From Scylla paramamosain (lineage: Eukaryota > Arthropoda > Malacostraca > Decapoda > Portunidae), in assembly GCF_035594125.1 (NCBI RefSeq), contig NC_087158.1:3195001-3259000 (forward strand): a stretch of 64,000 nucleotides of DNA, given 5' to 3'. The position numbers and the translations under genes are program-made. Every line of letters starts with the position of its first letter. Position 1 is the stretch's first letter. Shown piece by piece: positions 50,577-63,739 of the stretch. The notes below the pieces were generated by a model. That model searched no databases, was not told where the DNA came from, and was given only the letters and a program-made list of their open reading frames with translations.

Positions 50577-51232
50577 AAATTGTTAACGCACTGAGTAACA
50601 CAAGTGTTCCTGTCTGGGGAGACAGGTCACCACGCAGAGTGTCCGTGGCGCCCCTCACCAGCCCATCCCACCACCTTGTGTACTGGTGCACAAATTGTCT
50701 TTGGTGGTGACAGGTTCTACATCTAGGTATCACAAGTGCCTCTTGCTCGTCCTTGTCTCCCTCGTCCTTCTCTTCCTCTTCTTCTGTTACACTATCAAGG
50801 GCTTCCTCCTCTTCCTTCTCTTCCTCTTTCTAGTCTCCCTCCTCTTTTTCTTCCTGTTCTTATGTTATATTATCGTTCAGTTCCTCTTGTTCTGTTACTC
50901 TATCATTGGCTTCCTTCTCTTCCTTCTCTTTCTCTTTCTTTTCCTCATCTCCTTCCTCATTCTTTTCCTTTTCTTATGATACACTATCGTTGAATTCTCT
51001 TCTTCCTTCTCTTTCTCCTCCACTTCCTCATCTCTCTCCTCTTTCTCTTCCTTTTCTCATTACATCATTGGCTTCCTCATCTTCCTCGCTTTTCATTCCC
51101 TCATCCTCCTTTTCCTCTTCTTTCTCTTCCTCTTCTTTTGTCACTGTATCTTCGGCTTCCTCCTGTTTCTAGTCTTTCTTTTCCTCTTCTTCTATGCCAA
51201 TTTCATCATTTCTTTCTTTGTCACACAGATTT
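50577..51232 (-). pseudogene. Acidic-repeat coding relic, block 1 of unit 4
   Basis: Minus-strand motifs are EIGIEEEEKKD, AEDTVTKEEEE, NDSIT, ALDSVTEEEE and the tail CRTCHHQRQFVHQYTRWW to LLSALTI and a stop. TAG and TAA codons interrupt the repeats. Confidence 0.5.
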
Positions 51233-53119
51233 CATGATAAAGGCAGGAGTCGCCATTAATTCATGCCAAACACTTTCATTATCTTATCTTTTTTATCTTT
51301 AATTATTTTCTTCCTTTTTTAGAATTTTCACGTTTTAAACTTAATTTTTATCTCTTATATTTTACTTTTATCATTTCATTTTTTTTATCATTTTGTCTTT
51401 TATCATTTTCATCTTTTTCTTTTCTTTTCTTTTTCTTTTCATTTTTTTATTCATTTTATTCTTTTATTTTTCTTTTCTTTTCCTTTTTATACATATTTGT
51501 TTACTCTTTCTTTTTTCTTCTATTTTTGTTTTTTATCTTTTATTTTTTCTTCTATTTTTCTTTTATCTTGCTTTTTATAACACCACAATTTTCATAACGA
51601 AGGCAAGAGTCACCATTAACTGGTGACAAGAAATTTCATTAGTCATCACTAATTTCTTTTTTTTTTTCCTTTTACAATCTTTTTCTTTATTTTTTCTTTT
51701 GTCTTATTTTTCTTCTTTTCTACACAATGAATAATTTCAAGCAAAGCATTACACATTTCAAATCATTCAGGCCAACAACATTCATTATTTTTTTATTATC
51801 TTATTACTTTTTATCTTTTTTTATTATTCTATCTTTTTTTCATTTTTACCTTTTTTGCCTTTTAAACTTTTTATCATTTTTATAATCCATCTTTTTTTAT
51901 TTTTTTTCATTTTAAAATGTTTTTAGTTTCTTTTATCTTTCCATCTTTTTTTATCTTTTTGTCTTTAATCCTTCTAATCTTTTTTATCTCTATTTTATTT
52001 CAATGTTTTAATTTTTTACTATTTTCTTTTGTTCTTTTTATTTATTTTTTTATTTATTTTTCTTACATTTTTTTAGAATTACTCTTTTCTTTTTCTTTTC
52101 ACCTTTTTTCTTTTCTTTTCTTTTCTTTTTTTCCTTTTTTTACCCGACATTTTTCATAACAAAGGCAACGGTCACCATTAACTGATGACAGCAACTTTCA
52201 TTAGTCATCGCTCATATATTATTTTTTTTTATAGTTTTCTCCTTTCAAAAATTGTTTTCTTTTTATTTTCCTTTCCTTTGTTTTTCCTTTTCTACAAAAA
52301 TCACAAATTCCAAGCAATGCATTATACATCTAAAATCATTCATGCAACAACATTCATTATCTTTTTATTATCTCATTTTTATCTTTTCTATTCCTTTTTA
52401 TTTTTTTTATTTTCTTACTTTTTTCACGATTTTAATCTACCTTTTTATTTTTTTTTTCATTTTTTTAATATTTTAATCCTAACTTTTTTTTATCTATTTT
52501 TTATACCTTTTTATATTTTATCTATTTTATCTTTTCTTTCTATCTCATTTCTTTTTTCCATTTCATTCACGCCAACAACTCTCAACAAACAACAACAACT
52601 CAGTTCATGTTTCTCTTCTCTATCATCTATATGTCTATCTTCTCTATCTCACCCACTTCTCTATCTCACCCACTGCAAAAAATCGCTTTATTTTATTTTA
52701 TTTATTTATTTATTTTTTTTACTTTTTTTTCTACACAAATCACCAATTTCAGACAATGCATTATACGTTTCAAATGACAACAATTTTTGTCCTCTTTCTT
52801 TCTTGTCTTTTTTTTAACTATATTCTTTTCTTAATTTTTCTTTTTCTTTTCCTTTATTTTATTTTATCCTTCACCACAAACACGCGTCTTTCTTTCTTTC
52901 AATCTCTTTTTATTTTCTTTTTTTCCTTTCTTCACACAAATAACAAATTTTATAAGGAGTCACCATTCATTCATGCCAACAACTTCCATTATCTTTTTTA
53001 TCATCTTTTTGTAATCTCTTGATATGTTTTCTTTTATATTTCTTATCTTTCTTTCATCTTTTTTATTTTTCTATCATTTCATATCTTTTTTTTTTAATCT
53101 TTTAATGTTATTTATTTTG
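51233..53119. repeat. T-rich region with conserved cores, second stretch of unit 4
   Basis: Cores near 51,235, 51,590, 51,735, 52,155, 52,300, 52,560, 52,745 and 52,960 alternate with poly-T spacers. It holds an ~85-base insert of kinase-tail-like sequence at about 52,590-52,675. Confidence 0.7.
52603..52675 (-). pseudogene. Stray fragment of kinase tail repeat
   Basis: TTCATGTTTCTCTTCTCTAT and what follows match the EEKHEG/DDRED repeat of the kinase tail (for example near 54,231). Unit 5 has ordinary core sequence at this position (about 63,280), so the piece was inserted or copied in. Confidence 0.6.
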
Positions 53120-53814
53120 TTGTTTACTTTCTTTTCAGGCCATGCCACCACCTTGTGTACAGGTGCACAAATTGTCTTTGGTGGTGACAGGTTCTACATC
53201 TCGTCTTCTCTTCCTCTTCTTCTATTACATTATCATTGGGTTCCGCCTCTTCCTTCTCTTTCTCTTCCTGTTCCTCGTCTTCCTCCTCTTTCTCTTCATC
53301 TGTTACACTGATGTTAGATTCCTTCTCTTCCTTCTCTTTCTTTTCCTCTTTCTCGTCCTCCTCCTCTTTCTCTTCCTAGACTTATGTTGCACTATCGTTG
53401 AATTCCTCATTTCCAGCCTCTTTCTCTCCTTCTTTATCATCTCCCTTCTCTTTCTCTTCCTCTTCTTATGTTACACTACAGTTAAAAGTGAATTCTTAAT
53501 TTTCTCTTTCTTCCTCTTCCTTGTCTTCTTTCTCTTTCTCTTCCTCTTTTTATGTTACAGTGTCATTGAATTCCTCTCCTTCATTTTCTTTCTAATCCTC
53601 TTCGTCATCTTCCTCCTCTTTCTCATCCTTTTCCCGTCAATACATCATTGGCTTCCCCATCTTCCTCGTTCTTCAATCCCTCATCCTCCTTTTCCTCTTC
53701 TTCTCTTCTTCTTCTTTTATCACTGTATCTTTCACTTCCTTCTCTTTCTAATCTTTCCTTTCCTCTTCATCTGTGCCAGTTTTATCATCTTTTTTATATT
53801 TTTCTCATCGTTTT

Positions 53815-53815
<1 letters not shown>
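53120..53815 (-). pseudogene. Acidic-repeat coding relic, block 2 of unit 4
   Basis: About 85 codons are open on the minus strand up to the end: acidic repeats with SNISVTDEEKEEEDEEQ and EPNDNVIEEEEE, then CRTCHHQRQFVHLYTRWW, GLKRK and a stop. There is no ATG, and a TAG precedes the run near 53,380. It lies between the kinase stop codon and the second core region. Confidence 0.5.

Positions 53816-53818
<3 letters not shown>

Positions 53819-53866
<48 letters not shown>
53819..53866. repeat. (CA)n microsatellite
   Basis: About 24 CA units, immediately past the kinase copy 3 stop codon, in the presumed 3' UTR. Confidence 0.97.
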
Positions 53867-53870
<4 letters not shown>

Positions 53871-53880
53871 TCATCCTTCG

Positions 53881-56013
53881 TCATCTACCACGTTTCCTCT
53901 TTGCCCTTCTTCGTATTCGACTTTCTATATCGTCATTTTCATCTCCTTCTTCACCTTCCTCTTGTGTATCATCTCCTTTATTTTCCTCTTGTATATCATC
54001 TTCCTTTTCCTCTATGTCATCTGAATCTTTCTCTTCTCTCTCACCTCCTTCATGTTTCTCTTCTCTATGATCTAGATGTTTACCTTCTCTATCATCTCCT
54101 TCATGTTTCTCTTCTGTGTCACCTCCTTCATGTTTCTCTTCTCTATCATCTATATGTCTGTCTTCTCTATCATCTAGATGTTTCTCTTCTCTATCACTTC
54201 CTTCATGTTTTTCTTCTCTATAACTTCCTTCATGTTTCTCTTCTCTATCATCTATATGTCTGTCTTCTCTATCATCTCCTTCACGTTCCTCTTCTATCTC
54301 ATCTCCTTCATCCTCCTCTTCTATATCACTTTTATCTCTCTCTTCCTCTTCAGACTGTATATCGTCTTCCTCACCGTCTTCTTTCTTCCTTTTCTTCTCT
54401 TCTGTCAAAATTTTATCATTTCCATTGCCTTCTTCTTCTTTATTCTCTTCTTCTGACTCTATACATTCTCCCTCATTTCCTCTCTCATCCTCTTCTTCCT
54501 CTTCTGATTCCGATTCTACATTATCAAACTCCTCGCACTTTTCAACCTTCATTTTGTCTTTCGTCATCATGTCATCATCTTCATCGTCTTTCTCCCCTTC
54601 ATCCTCTTCTGACGCTTTATCATCGACCTCGTCTTCTTCTTCATCATCTGAATGTGCATCATTATCTTCACCAACCTCTTTCTTCTTCTTTCCCTCTTCC
54701 TTCACGTTGTCACTGTCTTCACCCAGTTCCTTCTTCTCTTCCTCTTCTGCCAGTTCAACCTCTCCCTCCTCTTCCTCTCCGTCGGCCTGGCCCTCCTCCT
54801 CCTCCTCCTTCTCTTCCTTCTCGTCTTCTTCTTCCTCCTCCTCCTCCTCCTCTTCCTCCTCCTTCTCTTCCTTCTCGTCTTCTTCTTCTTCCTCCTCCTC
54901 CTCCTCCTCCTCCTCCTCTTCCTTCTCGTCTTCCTCCTCCTCCTCCTCCTCCTCCTCCTCCTCCTCCTCCTCCTCCTCCTCCTCGACCTCCTCCTCCTCC
55001 TCGGCCTCCTCAAAGTACTGATCCAGCTGGTGAGGGGTGAGGATGCTGGCAAGGATAGCGAGGCAGTGAGCCACGCGGGCGAGGGAGGGGCGGCGGCTCG
55101 CGTCCCGCGCAGTGCACGAGCGTGACAGACTCCTGAGGGGACCTGTCAAGAAGTCGTGAGGGCACCTGTCCATCAGGCAGCCCATCAGGAAGCCGAGGCT
55201 GTACACGTCGCCTGAGGGGAACACACGCCCTCCTCCAAACACCTCAGGCGCCATCCAGGGGGCTTGCCGGGAGTGTGAGGCCTCAGTGAAGCTGTCCTCG
55301 TCACTCTGGCCTTCCTCCTTCTCCACCACCACGCTGCCGCTGGAGGAAGCCCACCCAAAGTCGATGATGTGGAAGCGGGGCGCGTTCACTGAGCCACTGA
55401 AGGTGATGTTGTTCCACTTCAAGTCGTTGTGCACGATGCCTTTGGCGTGCACTTCCTCCAGACACTGGCACACGGCCTGCAGTGACTCCAGGAACCCCTT
55501 CACGGAACACACCTCCAGGTACGTGTCGTACGTCTGCCCCACGAACTCCTGCACCAGGGCGGGGGGCGCCTGGCACACGCCTGCAACACACACACCCACA
55601 CACCTCAGACACCACCACACGCCACCCGTCAACTATACTCCATACAATATTGGTGTTTTTCTGTGTATACATGCATGACAACACAAGTTACCTAGAAGCC
55701 GAGGCGCCCCGCCTGCTCCACCGAGCTGCAGCAGAAAAGTAGCCTCCTTCAGCACCGGCAGCAGCTGGTCGGCTTGCAGCAGCTCCTTCACCACCGCCGG
55801 GGCGCCATTCTCTTGCCCCACCAGCCTCACGGAGCCAAAGCCGCCCACACCCAGGAGGAGTCCGCCGCCCAGGCCGTGCAGCTCCGCCTTGGTGAGGACG
55901 GGCACCTGGCGGCGGATCACCTCACAGTAACCTTGCACGGCCTTGGCTTCTTCCCCACACTCCTGCACTGTCTCGCCCTCGTCTTGCCGCACGCAAGACT
56001 TGGACGAGTACAT
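53881..56013 (-). CDS. Protein kinase with long acidic tail, copy 3
   Basis: Exon 1 is 55,692-56,013 and exon 2 is 53,881-55,580, giving 673 residues. The intron and catalytic domain appear the same as copy 2, with the same HND, DFG, APE and Arg271 residues. The tail is longest here: more pure-Glu stretches after YFEEAEEEE, and extra EEKHEG/DDREDRHIDD units near the C-terminus before RIRRRAKRKRGR. Such length polymorphism fits slippage in CTC/CTT triplets held in frame. The gene is the most complete of the three. Cellular location is not shown, though the basic end could direct nuclear import. Confidence 0.86.
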
Positions 56014-56099
56014 TGTGTCCTTCTGCTTCGCTAGATCGACTATTTGTTGGCTGGTTTGCCGCTGCTTACAATTCCTGTACACGCCTTGTTTGTGCCTCG

Positions 56100-56610
56100 C
56101 TAGAGTCTCTTTAGTCGCTTGTGTGTTGCTGCAAACAATTCTTGTACAAGGATTGTTTGTGCTTCGCTAGTGTTTCTTTGTTTGCTTGTGTGTTGCTGCA
56201 AACAATTCTTGTACAAGGATTGTTTGTGCTTCGCTAGTGTTTTTTGCTCGCTTGTTTGTGCTTCGCTAGTGTTTCTTTCCTCGTTTGTTTGTGCTTCGCT
56301 AGTGTTTCTTTTCTCGCTTGTTTGTGCTTCGCTAGTGTTTCTTTCCTCGCTTGTTTGTGCTTCGCTAGTGTTTCTTTTCTCGCTTGTTTGTTGCTGCAAA
56401 CAATTCCTGTACAAGAATGGTTTGTACAATTCTTGTACAAGAATTGTTTGTTCTTCACTGGAGTGTCTCTTTTCTCGCTTGTTTGTTGCTGGACGCAGGT
56501 CTTGTACAAGCCTTGTTTGTGCTTCGCTACAGTGTCTCTTTGCTCTCTTGTTTGTTGCTGGACGCAGGTCTTGTATACGCCTTGTTTATGATTCGCTAGA
56601 GTGTCTCTTG
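56100..56610. repeat. Minisatellite upstream of kinase copy 3
   Basis: Same 33/67-bp GCTTCGCTAG family as 34,380-34,960, with one fewer 67-bp unit and a different number of 33-bp units. It varies in copy number between otherwise near-identical duplicates. Confidence 0.85.
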
Positions 56611-56870
56611 TCCTGCCGGTTTGCTGCGGGGCGTTGCTGGTGCAGTCCTTTAGAGGGTGTCCAAAGATGCTGGCTAATGCACGGCTCGCAGAACATTACC
56701 TTAGGCATCAAATGGAAGCGCTCCCTCTCTCCTTGCCTAACTCCAAGCTCTCACTCAGAGCAGTGGCGACCAATCAGGTGTTGCCTTCTGTGTGAGGGAC
56801 GGGGGCCCGTGGTGGGTCCCGTGGAGGGATTGCCGGGCGTGGGGGGTTGGGGAAAGTCCTTCTATAACAG
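56611..56870 (-). promoter_or_regulatory. Possible kinase upstream/promoter block, copy 3
   Basis: GC-rich counterpart of 34,961-35,220, with CCAAT at 56,770-56,776. The assignment rests on position and conservation only. Confidence 0.3.
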
Positions 56871-56888
56871 ATACACTGCCACGTGTTT

Positions 56889-56970
56889 GAAGAAGAAGAA
56901 GAAAAAGAAGAAGAAGAAGAAGAAGAAGAAGAAGAAGAAGAAGAAGAAGAAGAAGAAGAAGAAGAAGAAG
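56889..56970. repeat. (GAA)n microsatellite
   Basis: About 27 GAA units with one GAAAAAG break, at the same locus as 17,938-18,034. The spacer to 57,450 matches unit 1 and unit 2 and holds no recognised gene. Confidence 0.97.
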
Positions 56971-57449
56971 ATATAAATCACAGCAAGCGCTACTATCAGC
57001 AACAGCAAGAGCAGCACTGATGGAAAGACCATAAATAGTAACACACAGAATAACACCAAGAGTAGTGTCATTAATTAAGGAGAATGGCGAGTTATTGCTG
57101 ACAGACAAACAAACACACTCAAGAAGCACACAAAACAACTCTGAACTTTTATTTTATTTACTTTTCGCGGCAATCAGTGTATAATCGTTTGCTTTTCAGG
57201 AAACTCTTTGTTCTATAAAAAAAAAAAAAAAAATCGTTTCAACGTCGTTGTTGTAGAGTCACAGTTACAAGTGGCGCTGTGTAACTCGTGTGGCTGCAAA
57301 CACTGGTTAGCAGGATAACGTGCACGGTGAGTCACGCAGACCACGTGTTGGTAAGGAAGAGGGAAAGAAAAGAAGTGATAAACTGCACGGTCATATCAGG
57401 AGAGACTTGAGCTGAACACCACAGATAATTAGTGACGAACATGAAGTGT

Positions 57450-57570
57450 CTTGTTCAGAGGAAGCAGGTCCTGGAACAGTCTGCCTCAAAACATCACGTC
57501 CATCGCTAACTTCACTTGTTTTAAAAATCGGCTAAAAAGCACCTGCTCCATAATTATAATGAATAAGTGT
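57450..57570 (+). pseudogene. C-terminal relic of a non-LTR element (unit 4)
   Basis: Same WNSLPQNI...FKNRLK reading and following (TG)n as at 35,760. Confidence 0.5.
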
Positions 57571-57605
57571 CCATGACCACCATCTTGGTATTTCCATTTT
57601 GTTAT

Positions 57606-57900
<295 letters not shown>

Positions 57901-58169
57901 TGTATGTATATATACTTGTGTGCGTGTATGAAAGTATTTATGTGCGTTTTTATGTGTATGTGCTCATGTGCGTGTGTATGTCTGTACTTACGTGCGTACG
58001 TGTTGTTATCTGAACTTGAGTGTGTGTGTGTTTGTGTGTATACAAGTACATGTATATGTACTGTATGTATGTATGTATGTATGTATGTATGTGTATACAA
58101 GTGCATGTCATGTATACTTGTAATACATGTATATAATGTAAGTATGCGTGCATGTGTGTGTATGTATGC

Positions 58170-58472
58170 ATTGCTTATTACTAATGGACGATACACTTAT
58201 ACTTGCCACTTCAAGGGACGTGTGTGAAAGGAAGCTTAATATTCTGTTTGATTTCTGTAATGAGTATGGCATCATTTTAAATGAAAAGAAATTGAAGTTC
58301 TTTGTTATAAATGGGGACAGTAATGATTAATTATTTTTTTATAATAATAATGTGAATATACAATATTGTCCTAAATATCTGTGCAAGGTTTATGGATGAC
58401 GGCAAAGCAAGCTCGGTGATCTCACTTCATCATCCCGCTGTGTCTGAACAAGTTGATAAATTCACCATTTCC
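58170..58472 (+). pseudogene. LINE-2 fragment: RT motif C region (unit 4)
   Basis: [14 protein letters not shown] to VINGD as in the other units, ending at the same ATTCACCATTT deletion point as unit 2. Confidence 0.7.
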
Positions 58473-60374
58473 TGAAACCTCCCTCTTCAAGGAGTTCGAG
58501 TCATGGGAAGGTAAAAATATAGATACAGACGGGGAGTTCCAGAGTTTACCTGAGAATGGGATGAATGAATGACAATACTGATTAACTCTTGCATTAGAGA
58601 GGTGGACACAATAGGGGTGAGAGTAAGAAGAACGTCTTGTGCAGCGATGTCGCGGATGGAGGGGAGGCATGCAGTTAGCAAGGTCAGAAGACCAGTTAGC
58701 ATGAAAATAACGATAGAAGATTGCAAAAGGAACAACATTGCGGCGATGAGAAAGAGGCTAAAGACAGTCAGTTAGAGGAGAGGAGTTTATGTGACGGAAA
58801 GCTTTTGAATCCACCCTGTCTAAAAGAGTGGTATGGGTGGAATCCCCCCAGACAAGTAAAGTATATTCCATACAAGGACGGATAAGGCCCTTGTACAGAG
58901 TTATCAGCTGGGGGGATGAGAAAAACTGGCGGAGACGTCTCAGGACACCTAACTTCATAGAAGCTGTTTTAGCTAGAGATGAGATGTGAAGTTTCCAGTT
59001 TGAATTATTAGAAAAGGACAGGCTGAGCATGTTCAGTGTAGAAGAGGGAGACAGTTGAGTATCATTGAAAAGAAGGGAGAGTTGTTTGGAAGGTTGTGTC
59101 GAGTTGATAGATGGAGGAATTGAGTTTTTGAGACATCGAACAATATCAAATTTGCTCTGCCCCAATAAGAATTTTCAGAAAGATCAGAAGTTACCCTTTC
59201 TGTGGCTTCCTTGCGTGAAATGTTTACTTCTTGAAGTGTTGGACGTCTATGAAAAGAGGTGGAAAAGTGTAAGGTGGTATCATCAGCGTAGGAGTGGATA
59301 GGACAAGAAGTTTAGTTTAAGTCATTGATGAATAAAAAGAAGAGAGTGGGTGACAGGACAGAACCCTGAGGAACACCACTGTTAATAGATTTAGGAGAAG
59401 AACAGTAATCGTCTACCACAGCAGCAACAGAACGGTCAGAAAGGAAACTTGAGATGAAGTTTGAGAGAGAAGGATAGGAGCTGTGGGAGGGTAGTTTGGA
59501 AATCAAAGCTTTGTGTCAGACTCCATCTAAGCCTTGACGGAACCCACACTGGCGACCAAATAGAAGTTTGTGAAGGGATAGATGTTTAAGAATCTTCGTG
59601 TTGAAGATAGTTAAAAAAAAAAAAAACTTTGGGTAGGCAGGAAATTAAAGCAATAAAATGGGAATTTGAGTTTTGAGGGATTAGAACGTTCACCCTTTTA
59701 AGGAGCAGGCTGAATGTAGGCAAACTTCCAGCAAGAAGGAAAGGTAGATGTTGACAGACAGAGTTGAATTAGTTTGACTAGGCAAGGTGCAAACACGGAT
59801 GCACAGTTTCGGAGAACAATAGGAGGGACCCCATCACGTCCATAAGCCTTCCGATGGTTTACGCCAGCGAGGGCATGGAAAACATCATTGCGAAAAATTT
59901 TTATAGGTAGCATTAAGTAGTCAGAGGGTGGAAGAGAGGGAGGAATAAGCCCTGAATAGAAGGTTTGAGGAAAGAGTTGAACTTTAGAGAGAGAAGTGAT
60001 AGCAGTGGTGCCATCTGGTTGAAAAAAAAGGAGGGGAAGAAGAAGCAAGTTATTCCAGAAGTCACGAGGGGAGTTAGATCTTGAAAGGTTCTGACACTTT
60101 CTATTAATGAAGGAGTTTTTGGGTAATTGAAGAACAGACTTGGCATAGTTCCGGGCAGAAATAAAGAGTGCATGAGATTCTGGTGATGAAAGAGTTAAGT
60201 ACCTTTTGTGGGCCACCTCTCTATCATGTATAGCACGAGAACAAGCTTTGGAAGGTTTAGGTCGAGAAAAAGAGTGAGGAATGTACGCCTCCATCACCTG
60301 TTATGTGGTCGACACACAAAGACGGGTCTCTGACATGGAAGCAGTAGTCATTCCAAGGAAAATCAGCAAAATAC
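58473..60374 (-). pseudogene. Retrotransposon copy H (unit 4/5 joint, hybrid)
   Basis: RT-half copy sharing the 3' deletion of copy F and the 5' end of B, E and F beside the tRNA. It also lacks the ~100 bases that hold motif A: CAGACTCCATCTAAG joins to CCTTGACGG near 59,530. Frames are broken throughout. Confidence 0.85.
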
Positions 60375-60414
60375 ATCACGGCCTCACTGCCGCCCCCAAA
60401 AACTACCGTCAGAT

Positions 60415-60486
60415 TAGCAGAGCGTGGTTTCGATCCACGGACCTCTGGGTTATGGGCCCAGCACGCTTCCACTGCGCCACTCTGCT
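60415..60486 (-). tRNA. tRNA-iMet: Initiator tRNA-Met (CAT), single copy of unit 5
   Basis: Identical 72-base gene. The left flank is that of the downstream member of the pairs, and the right flank is that of the upstream member. Exactly one 154-bp period has been lost, as expected from recombination between the two tRNA genes. The T5 terminator is retained. Confidence 0.97.
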
Positions 60487-60589
60487 GCGCTGTTCATTTG
60501 TCTCGTGTCTTCAGTCACTCTTATCCTTACAGTACACTTCCTCGTGTCCGTCAACTTTGGGACACGAGTGCTGGAGAATATGAGACTGA

Positions 60590-61236
<647 letters not shown>

Positions 61237-61893
61237 ATTGTTAACGCACTGAGTAACACAAGTGTTCCTGTCTGGGGAGACAGGTCACCACGCAGAGTGT
61301 CCGTGGCGCCCCTCACCAGCCCATCCCACCACCTTGTGTACTGGTGCACAAATTGTCTTTGGTGGTGACAGGTTCTACATCTAGGTATCACAAGTGCCTC
61401 TTGCTCGTCCTTGTCTCCCTCGTCCTTCTCTTCCTCTTCTTCTGTTACACTATCAAGGGCTTCCTCCTCTTCCTTCTCTTCCTCTTTCTAGTCTTCCTCC
61501 TCTTTTTCTTCCTGTTCTTATGTTATACTATCGTTCAGTTCCTCTTCTTCTGTTACTCTATCATTGGCTTCCTCCTCTTCCTTCTCTTTCTCTTTCTTTT
61601 CCTCATCTCCTTCCTCATTCTTTTCCTTTTCTTATGATACACTATCGTTGAATTCCTCTTCTTCCTTCTCTTTCTCCTCCACTTCCTCATCTCTCTCCTC
61701 TTTCTCTTCCTTTTCTCGCCATTACATCATTGGCTTCCTCATCTTCCTCGCTTTTCATTCCCTCATCCTCCTTTTCCTCTTCTTTCTCTTCCTCTTCTTT
61801 TGTCACTGTATCTTCGGCTTCCTCCTGTTTCTAGTCTTTCTTTTCCTCTTCTTCTATGCCAATTTCATCATTTCTTTCTTTGTCACACAGATT
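61237..61893 (-). pseudogene. Acidic-repeat coding relic, block 1 of unit 5
   Basis: Very close to 50,577-51,232. The minus strand reads ANDRVTEEEELNDSIT, stop, then ALDSVTEEEEEKDEG and the CRTCHHQRQFVHQYTRWW tail. In-frame stops interrupt the repeats. Confidence 0.5.
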
Positions 61894-63739
61894 TCATGAT
61901 AAAGGCAGGAGTCGCCATTAATTCATGCCAAACACTTTTATTATCTTATCTTTTTTATCTTTAATTATTTTATTTTATTTTCATAATTTTCACGTTTTGA
62001 ACTTAATTTTTATCTTTTATATTTTACTTTTATCATTTCATTTTTTTAATCATTTCGTCTTTTATCATTTTCATCTTTTTATTTTCTCTTTTCTTTTTAT
62101 TTTCATTTTTTATTTATTTTATTCTTTTATTTTTCTTTTCTTTTCCTTTTTATACATATTTGTTTACTCTTTCTTTTTTCTTCTATTTTATCTTTCTTTC
62201 TTCTATTTTTCTTTTTTATCTTGCTTTTTATAACACCACAATTTTCATAACAAAGGCAAGAGTCACCATTAACTGGTGACAAGAAATTTCATTAGTCATC
62301 GCTAATTTCTTTTTTCTTTTCTTTTTACAATCTTTGTTTTCTTTATTTTTTTCTTTTGTCGTATTTTTCTCCTTTTCTACACAATGAATAATTTCAAGCA
62401 AAGCATTACACATTTCAAATCATTCAGGCCAACAACATTCATTATCTTTTTTATTATCTTATTACTTTTTATCTTTTTTTATTATTCTATCTTTTTAATT
62501 TTTATCTTTTTTGCCTTTTAAACTTTTTATCTCTTTTTTATAATTTTCAATCTTTTATTTATTTTTTTTCATTTTAAAAATCTTTTTAGTTTCTTTTACT
62601 TTCATCTTTTTTTCATCTTTTTGTCTTTTATCCTTTTAATCTTTTTATCTCTATTTTATTTCAATGTTTTCATTTTTTACTATTTTCTTTTGTTCTTTTT
62701 ATTTATTTTTTTAAGTTTAATTTTTTTACATTTTTTTAGAATTACTCTTTTCTTTTCCTATTCACCTTTTTTCTTTTCTTTTCTTTTCTTTTTTTCCTTT
62801 TTTTACCCGAAAATTTTCATAACAAAGGCAACGGTCACCATTGACTGATGACAGCAACTTTCATTAGTCATCGCTCATTTATTTTTTTTTTTTATAGTTT
62901 TCTCCTTTCAAAAATTGTTTTCTTTTTATTTTCCTTTCCTTTGTTTTTCCTTTTCTACAAAAATCACAAATTCCAAGCAATGCATTATACATTTAAAATC
63001 ATTCATGCAACAACATTCATTATCTTTTTATTATCTCATTTTTATCTTTTCAATTATTCTATTTCTTTTTGTTTTTATTTTTTGTTTTAAAATTTTCTCT
63101 TACTTTTCTTTCTTTTTCACAATTTTAATCTACCTTTTTATTTTTTTTCATTTTTTTAATATTTTAATCCTAATCTTTTTTTTTTATCTATTTTTATACC
63201 TTTTTATATTTTATCTATTTTATCTTTTTTTTCTATCTCATTTCCTTTTTTTTCCATTTCATTCACGCCAACAACTCTTATTAGTCATCGCTCACTGCAA
63301 AAAATCGCTTTACCTTAATTAATTAATTAATTATTATATTTTTTTACTTTTTTTTTGTACACAAATCACCAATTTCAGACAATGCATTATACGTTTCAAA
63401 TGACAACAATTTTTGTCTTCTTTCTTTCTTGTCTTTTTTTTAACTATATTCTTTTCTTAATTTTTCTTTTTCTTTTCCTTTCTTATTTTATTTTATCCTT
63501 CATCACAAACACGCGTCTTTCTTTCCTTCTCTTTTTCTTTCTTTATTTTTTTTCTTTAAAAAAATCACAAATTTTATAAGGAGTCACCATTCATTCATGC
63601 CAACAACTTCCATTATCTTTTTCATCATCTTTTTGTAATCTCTTGATATGTTTTCTTTTATATTTCTTATCTTTTTCATCTTTTTATTTTTCTATCATTT
63701 CATTTTTTTTTTTAATCTTTTAATGTTATTTATTTTGTT
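61894..63739. repeat. T-rich region with conserved cores, second stretch of unit 5
   Basis: Close counterpart of 51,233-53,119, with cores near 61,900, 62,245, 62,385, 62,815, 62,960, 63,265, 63,360 and 63,575. It lacks the kinase-tail fragment. Confidence 0.7.
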
